DNA of 64,000 nt from Desmodesmus armatus (lineage: Eukaryota > Chlorophyta > Chlorophyceae > Sphaeropleales > Scenedesmaceae). The number at the start of each line of letters is the position of its first letter. Position 1 is the first letter of the stretch. Below the pieces are notes generated by a model. It saw only the letters and a program-made list of their open reading frames with translations, ran no database searches and had not been told where the DNA came from. The position numbers and the translations under genes were made by a program. This document shows, one piece after another, positions 58,706-64,000 of this stretch. The DNA lies in contig VIIQ02000029.1 of the NCBI GenBank assembly GCA_007449985.2, positions 522,001 through 586,000 on the forward strand, given 5' to 3'.

Positions 58706-59498
58706 GTAGTCGTGGGTCCCTGAGCAGCAGCAGCTTTAGCTACTGTAGAGTCAGAGGAGCCGCGGCAGTGCTCGGGCCCGACTTGGTGGCCGACCCATCC
58801 GTTGGGCTCGGACCGGGAAGGGCAGGGTAGCATGTGTGTGTCGGTGCGACCACCCAGCGTGGGTTCCTGGCTGCACATACATGCGTACTGCTGTTGGCTC
58901 CTGGTCAGTTAGCTAGGAGGGTTGCAGCAGCGACAGCCCTCCGGCCTGTCCTGGCGGCTGCCTCAAAAACGGGTCAGTGGCAGGCAGGGTAGCATGTGTG
59001 TGCCGGTGCGACCACTTCGCGTGGGTTTCTGGCTGCTACACACATGTGTGTCGTTGCTGCTTCCCTTGTCAGCAGCAGCATAATGGCCAGCAGCACGCCT
59101 GAAACCCGACTGGCTGGCCTATGCGGATAGGTACAGGCTGGGAAGGTGGAAGGTAGCATGTGGTGTTTGGCCCGCGAGCCGGTGTCATGCGCTGTGCTGT
59201 CTCGCCCAGGCTCTCAGGGACTCACTTTTATCAGCTCATTTATCTTTCGTCCGTGAGTGGTTGGCGTGTGGTCACTCCTGCAGCTGCCTTCCTACTGCTC
59301 CATTCAACTCATCTTCATCTGCACTTCTGTTCAGTAGCAAGCTCTGTGTCATATCTTGATGCTGCATCTGTTCCACTAATGCACCCCAAACAAGCCAACT
59401 GACGAGCCCCTTGAGCAAGGGCGAAACCTCAGGGGTCCTGTGGCCGGCACCAGCAGCAGCAGGCACTGGTGCTGGGGCGCCTGTGGTCTTGGTGGCTC
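58706..59498 (-). repeat. Dispersed repeat family, copy 6
   Basis: Inverted counterpart of copy 2, including the internal duplication (CACCCAGCGTGGGTTCCTGG and CACTTCGCGTGGGTTTCTGG) and the CCCCTTGAGCAAGGGCGAAA block. Ends near GGTCTTGGTGGCTCCTGAG. Confidence 0.75.
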
Positions 59499-59730
59499 CT
59501 GAGAAGCATCTGCAATTGTGTTGCGTGATGAGAGACAATAGAAGCTGCATCATGGCAGTCGTTGGCTGGTGTAGTCAAAGGGCTGAGTTCAGGCAGTCAC
59601 ATGCGCACTTCGCAAAGGCTTTGCAGTTTGCAGACTGCATTGGCATGCAAGCACGCATGTATGGTCTCTCAAAACTTCACTCTGGCACTGCGCGCAGCCT
59701 GCAAGACGTGTAGCTTGATTGCCACGGTCT

Positions 59731-62112
59731 AGGGGATGCAGTAAGAAAGTCACACCTCATTCAGTGACTTACTCAACTAAAATCACAGCTAAATGAACCA
59801 ATGCCAGCAGCAACCTACACATCACAGCAGCCTGTGAGGGTGTGAGCTGGACCCCTTGATAGCAAGCACCATGGAGAAGTTAGGTATGGTGTGCTAGATG
59901 TTGGTGCAATGCTGTGCACCACTATCTTGCACACTCAAGAGGGGCAGCTGCAGCCACAGCCAGGCAGTTTCTGCTAGTGACACATACACCACAGACAGTA
60001 GTGCAGGAGAAGCAGCACAACTGAGCACAGCATCAAGGGATCAGACAATGTATGTGGTGGTGGCATGTAGTGTGACTCACAAGCAAGCCAGAAAAGAAGG
60101 TCCCACCCCCCACAACAAGTTGTTCAAAAACACACCATGCAACCTGCCATATCTAAGCTTAGTACCACACAGTAGGCAATGTCTGCTATGCAGCCCTGCC
60201 ACTTGCTGAGGCTCAAGCCCCCAGCATGGCCAGTTACCAAGGGGCTGGCTGCACCACCCACCCCATACACGGATTTCACCCAACTGACCACCACGGACTC
60301 AAAACTGCACCAATGCTCATGAAATTTGGGGAGCTGCAGCAATGGGACATGTTTGTACAAACACCCATTATGCCTGCTCTCTGATGCTGTAAGCTCAGGC
60401 AAAGCAGTAGAGCCAAACGTGTGATAGGGGACTTTTCCTGCAATGGGTACTTTCTTTCTGCACCCTCTATCTGCCACGGGGGTGCGAAAAATCAGCTACC
60501 CCGCAACGAGATCAGAACAGCCTGGGTTTGCGCCCGTGGGTAGCACCGCTCAGTGCAAGACATATGCACCGCACCTCGACATGCAACGCAGCTTCGATGA
60601 TTCACAGTCCCGCGTTTCCCTCTCGGCGTCCCTGCTTCTGACACGTCGGCGGGTCAGGTGCAGCTGTCGGCAGTTTGGCTGGCCGAACTCTGCGGCAACG
60701 TCACCGCCCGCCTTGCCGTTGATAATAAGGCAAATACTGTCAAAGATTGTTGTAATGAACGAAACAGACTGATATACACCTCGCGCGCTGCAGCCCCGAC
60801 TCGGTTGTTGCGTTGGTGCAACCGATCTGTCGAATGTTGAGACCGATGGCCTGCGTGCCGTTGCTGCTCTGCGTTTTCAAAAGTCATCACGCAAAAGCTA
60901 TGGTTATCAGCAATGCTGCCAGACCCATGTCGCAATAAACAGCGTGATGTGTTGGCCTTGGGGTCGGCAGGTCATCACACCTTCTCACACCCCCTGTGGA
61001 CACTGCCTACAGGCCCCCAGCAAGGTCGAACCTCTCGAGCAGGATCTGCCCAGTGCAGCAGCTGTCCAGAATGGCATCGGTGTTTCTGCATGTAATCATG
61101 GCCCACCATTCAATTCAGCCTGAACTCAGCAGCACCTGGTCACAGCCTGCTACAGCTGCCCAATGACCTATTATGGTGGGGGTCCCTTCAGGGGGGTGGG
61201 AGGGACTTCGGCTCACGTGCAGGCAGGGAGGCACGGAATCAACATCCAGCTTAGCAGCAAAGTGTGGCATCCCTGGGCTGATGCTGAAGACGACCACATC
61301 AAACCCAAAGGGAGACCCAGTTGGAATACAACGAAATTGGTTGGCGGGCCGATATTGGGGGATACTGGCGGATAGGGGATGCAGTAAGAAAGTCACACCT
61401 CATTCAGTGACTTACTCAACTAAAATCACAGCTAAATGAACCAATGCCAGCAGCAACCTACACATCACAGCAGCCTGTGAGGGTGTGAGCTGGACCCCTT
61501 GATAGCAAGCACCATGGAGAAGTTAGGTATGGTGTGCTAGATGTTGGTGCAATGCTGTGCACCACTATCTTGCACACTCAAGAGGGGCAGCTGCAGCCAC
61601 AGCCAGGCAGTTTCTGCTAGTGACACATACACCACAGACAGTAGTGCAGGAGAAGCAGCACAACTGAGCACAGCATCAAGGGATCAGACAATGTATGTGG
61701 TGGTGGCATGTAGTGTGACTCACAAGCAAGCCAGAAAAGAAGGTCCCACCCCCCACAACAAGTTGTTCAAAAACACACCATGCAACCTGCCATATCTAAG
61801 CTTAGTACCACACAGTAGGCAATGTCTGCTATGCAGCCCTGCCACTTGCTGAGGCTCAAGCCCCCAGCATGGCCAGTTACCAAGGGGCTGGCTGCACCAC
61901 CCACCCCATACACGGATTTCACCCAACTGACCACCACGGACTCAAAACTGCACCAATGCTCATGAAATTTGGGGAGCTGCAGCAATGGGACATGTTTGTA
62001 CAAACACCCATTATGCCTGCTCTCTGATGCTGTAAGCTCAGGCAAAGCAGTAGAGCCAAACGTGTGATAGGGGACTTTTCCTGCAATGGGTACTTTCTTT
62101 CTGCACCCTCTA
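59731..62112. mobile_element. Composite element with 739-bp terminal direct repeats
   Basis: 59731-60469 and 61374-62112 are direct repeats, offset a constant 1643 bp, apparently identical wherever I compared them (they contain the same 103-codon frame). Each repeat begins AGGGGATGCAGTAAGAAAG and ends CTTTCTTTCTGCACCCTCTA, which are imperfect inverted complements. The whole unit is flanked by GTCT (59727-59730 and 62113-62116). The 904-bp internal part has no recognisable transposase, reverse transcriptase or integrase; the longest frame is 109 codons. This fits a non-autonomous LTR/TRIM-like element or two TIR elements in tandem. Confidence 0.7.
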
Positions 62113-62116
62113 GTCT

Positions 62117-62707
62117 CAGACCTCACGGTGAGTTACAGACGTTCTTTAGCTCAGCTTCCATAACTTTCACAATTGAAGGACCATGATGCACACACAGCAC
62201 TGCCAGCAGTGGCTGAAAACAAGCACCTGCCAGCAACCAAATTGTTGGTGCATCATGATGTAAATGACGTGCCACACACCAACAGACCAAGGGGCTGCTG
62301 CGCAGACATAGTGTACTGCCGGCTGCCAGCGCCACAACAAAAACAGCACAATATGATAGATGGCAAACATGCCCAGTCCTGCTTCAAATCACCTGTTTCA
62401 GCAGTGGACTATCGCACTCCTTTGTGCATCAGCAAGATCAGAGCTACCAGCTGACACTCTTCACACTAGGGAACTTCCCTAATTGAGTCAGCCCCATTTA
62501 GCCAAGGTGGACGATGCTGGCAGCCAAGGTGCCACTGTGGCCATCACCAATTTGGTGACACAATCACAAAAAAACCCTGGAACTACACATCTGCTGCGCA
62601 AAGGGGTTCTACCGATCAGCTGTGGCTGGTACAGCAGGGCATGTGCTTGAGCTGCCTTGTTGCAGCAGCTTCAAAGACACCGCGAGGCCAATCGCACTGC
62701 GCTTGCC
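62117..62707. other. No gene supported
   Basis: Spacer between the composite element and the coiled-coil gene; a 93-codon plus frame has no motif. Confidence 0.4.
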
Positions 62708-63794
62708 TCACTTGGAGAAATTCTTGAACTTGAACACCGGTTTGGTCTGCGGGCAGGGGCAGTGTTGCACAGAATGAACAAGAGTAAAGCAGCAGTTCAG
62801 GGATTATGAGCTATTGAATTTCGAGCGGTGCCTAGACAGTGAGGTTTTTCACCTGCAACTAGCGAAGCACACATTCATCACACATGCTGATTTGTCAAGA
62901 TGCGTGCCCCACTAAAGTTGTGTCACACAACACAAAGCTGTAACGCCTGCAACTGTGCGTACACAGCAGTCACATGACAACATGCACCCAATTCATCTTT
63001 CATCTTGGCCCGCACCCAGCGACGCCATAGTGCCCCTCAGTGAGGCTCAACACCGCGCTCACCTGTTTCTTTTTGCCCTTTCTACCGCCTGGCTGCTGCT
63101 GCTGCTGCTGTCCATTCATCCAGGGCTCAGGAAACTCGTTCAGCAGCTCTTCGAATAGGGCATCAGGATCAAACACTGCTGCTGCTGCTGCTGTTTGGGT
63201 CGGCGGCTGTGCTGCCTGTTTGCTTGCTGCCTTGCTGCTGCTGCTACCATTGGGGCTGCTAGGTCGTTCAGCAGCCGGCCCTGCAGCAGCTGTTTGGCTG
63301 CCTATGGGCGCAGGTATACTGCTGCTGCTGCTACTGCTGCTGTTGCTGTGTAACAAGAGTGACTCCAGGCCCTCTAGATCCTCCAAGTCCCCCTCCTCGA
63401 ACGCCCGCAGCAGCTGCAGATCCGCCTCCTGCTGCTGCCGCCGCCGCTGCTCCTGCTGCTGCCGCTTCTGCTCCTGCTGCTGCTGCGCAGCCGCCGCAGC
63501 CGCCGCGGCCTGCTGCTGCTGCCGCTGCTGCTCTGCCTCTGCTGCTTCGGCAGCAGCAGCGGCAGCAGTATACCACTCGAGTTCGAACTCTTCAAACTCG
63601 TTGACAAACTGCTGCTCGAGCTGGGAGAGCTCTGCAGCAGCTGCTGCTGCCTCCTGCTGCTTCCGCTGGGCTTCTGCTGCTTGCTGTTGTGCCAGTGCTG
63701 CCTGCTGCTGCTGCATGCTGTCCCACAGCTCCGCATCTTCATCTAGCGCGTCTTCAATGAGGGAAATGCCTTGCACCACGGCCAGCTTGTCGAC
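62708..63794 (-). CDS. C-terminal part of a coiled-coil Q/A-rich protein (5' beyond window)
   Basis: Two exons: 63063-63794 (acceptor TCTCTAG at its 5' side) and a 13-codon last exon 62708-62746 ending TKPVFKFKNFSK. The large exon opens VDKLAVVQGISLIEDALDED and continues as a long charged coiled coil broken by poly-Q and poly-A runs (EQKRQQQEQRRRQQQEADLQ), a Ser-rich linker, an acidic FDPDALFEELLNEFPEPW motif and a basic tail (GGRKGKKKQ). No family recognised. Upstream exons should lie to the right of 63795, partly outside the window; none identified in 63795-64000. Confidence 0.7.
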
Positions 63795-64000
63795 CTAGAG
63801 ACATATAGGTGAAAAAGCAGCAGGGGCATGGGGATGAAGCGGCCGAAGTTGTGCAGAGCATCAGCCATGTCAGGAGTAGGAAACTTGACTGCCAGCGGAA
63901 GCTTTGTCGGGGGGTGGTACTAGGGGGAATGGGGCGGGGGGCTGGATACACAAGGTCCACATGCACAGTGCAGTGAAAGGCGGGTCGAAGTAACGCATTG

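Noticed and set aside
59898..60209. 103-codon frame duplicated exactly at 61541-61852
   Set aside because: Identical only because it lies in the 739-bp direct repeats; no motif, so not called as a gene.
63040..63798. 252-codon plus-strand Cys/Ser-rich frame
   Set aside because: Antisense shadow of the CAG-rich coiled-coil exon.

Overview
The window looks like nuclear DNA of a chlorophycean green alga (Chlamydomonadales or a close relative). Genes are split by many short GT-AG introns. CAG/CTG trinucleotides are very abundant and become poly-Q/A/S/L runs in proteins. Several 3' flanks carry TGTAA, the green-algal polyadenylation signal. Several products carry plastid or mitochondrial presequences. 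Genus and species cannot be fixed from sequence alone. Exons were assembled by hand from reading frame, splice sites and intron phase; in each multi-exon model marked confident the exon lengths add up to a whole number of codons.

Layout. 1-913 (+): 3' end of an unidentified gene. 4020-5345 (+): predicted secreted Cys-rich protein. 6628-10732 (-): a five-exon gene joining a nucleotide-sugar-transporter-like membrane domain to a LicD/fukutin-type domain, the most striking gene here. 12352-13596 (-): probable plastid protein of unknown function. 15228-17710 (-): low-complexity, probably nuclear protein with a one-base frame break. 19471-21595 (-): HCF164-type thylakoid thioredoxin, also with a one-base break, divergent from 21946-23422 (+), a TMEM97/sigma-2-receptor (EXPERA) protein. 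24933-30931 (-): an 11-exon bestrophin-type chloride channel, divergent from 31617-36980 (+), an ACOT9-type acyl-CoA thioesterase. 38678-42785 (+): ornithine-decarboxylase family protein lacking the catalytic Cys. 44282-45892 (-): unidentified gene, 5' end unresolved. 46611-47527 (+): plastid thioredoxin f. 49560-50481 (+): TRAPPC2L. 62708-63794 (-): C-terminal part of a coiled-coil protein running off the right edge.

From about 51.8 to 62.1 kb the window is repeat-rich and gene-poor. It holds a dispersed repeat family (another copy lies at 3060-3712), a long hairpin at 57.2-57.4 kb, and a composite element with 739-bp direct repeats at 59.7-62.1 kb.

Functionally the genes are a normal eukaryotic mixture rather than an operon: plastid redox (HCF164, Trx f), plastid ion transport (bestrophin), mitochondrial acyl-CoA hydrolysis, polyamine metabolism, sterol/ER membrane (TMEM97), vesicle tethering (TRAPPC2L) and Golgi-type glycan modification (NST-LicD fusion). 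The best candidates for something undescribed are the NST-LicD fusion, the Cys-less ODC-like protein, two tiny insertions flanked by 12-bp target duplications, and a triplicated intron-exon boundary in the thioesterase gene.
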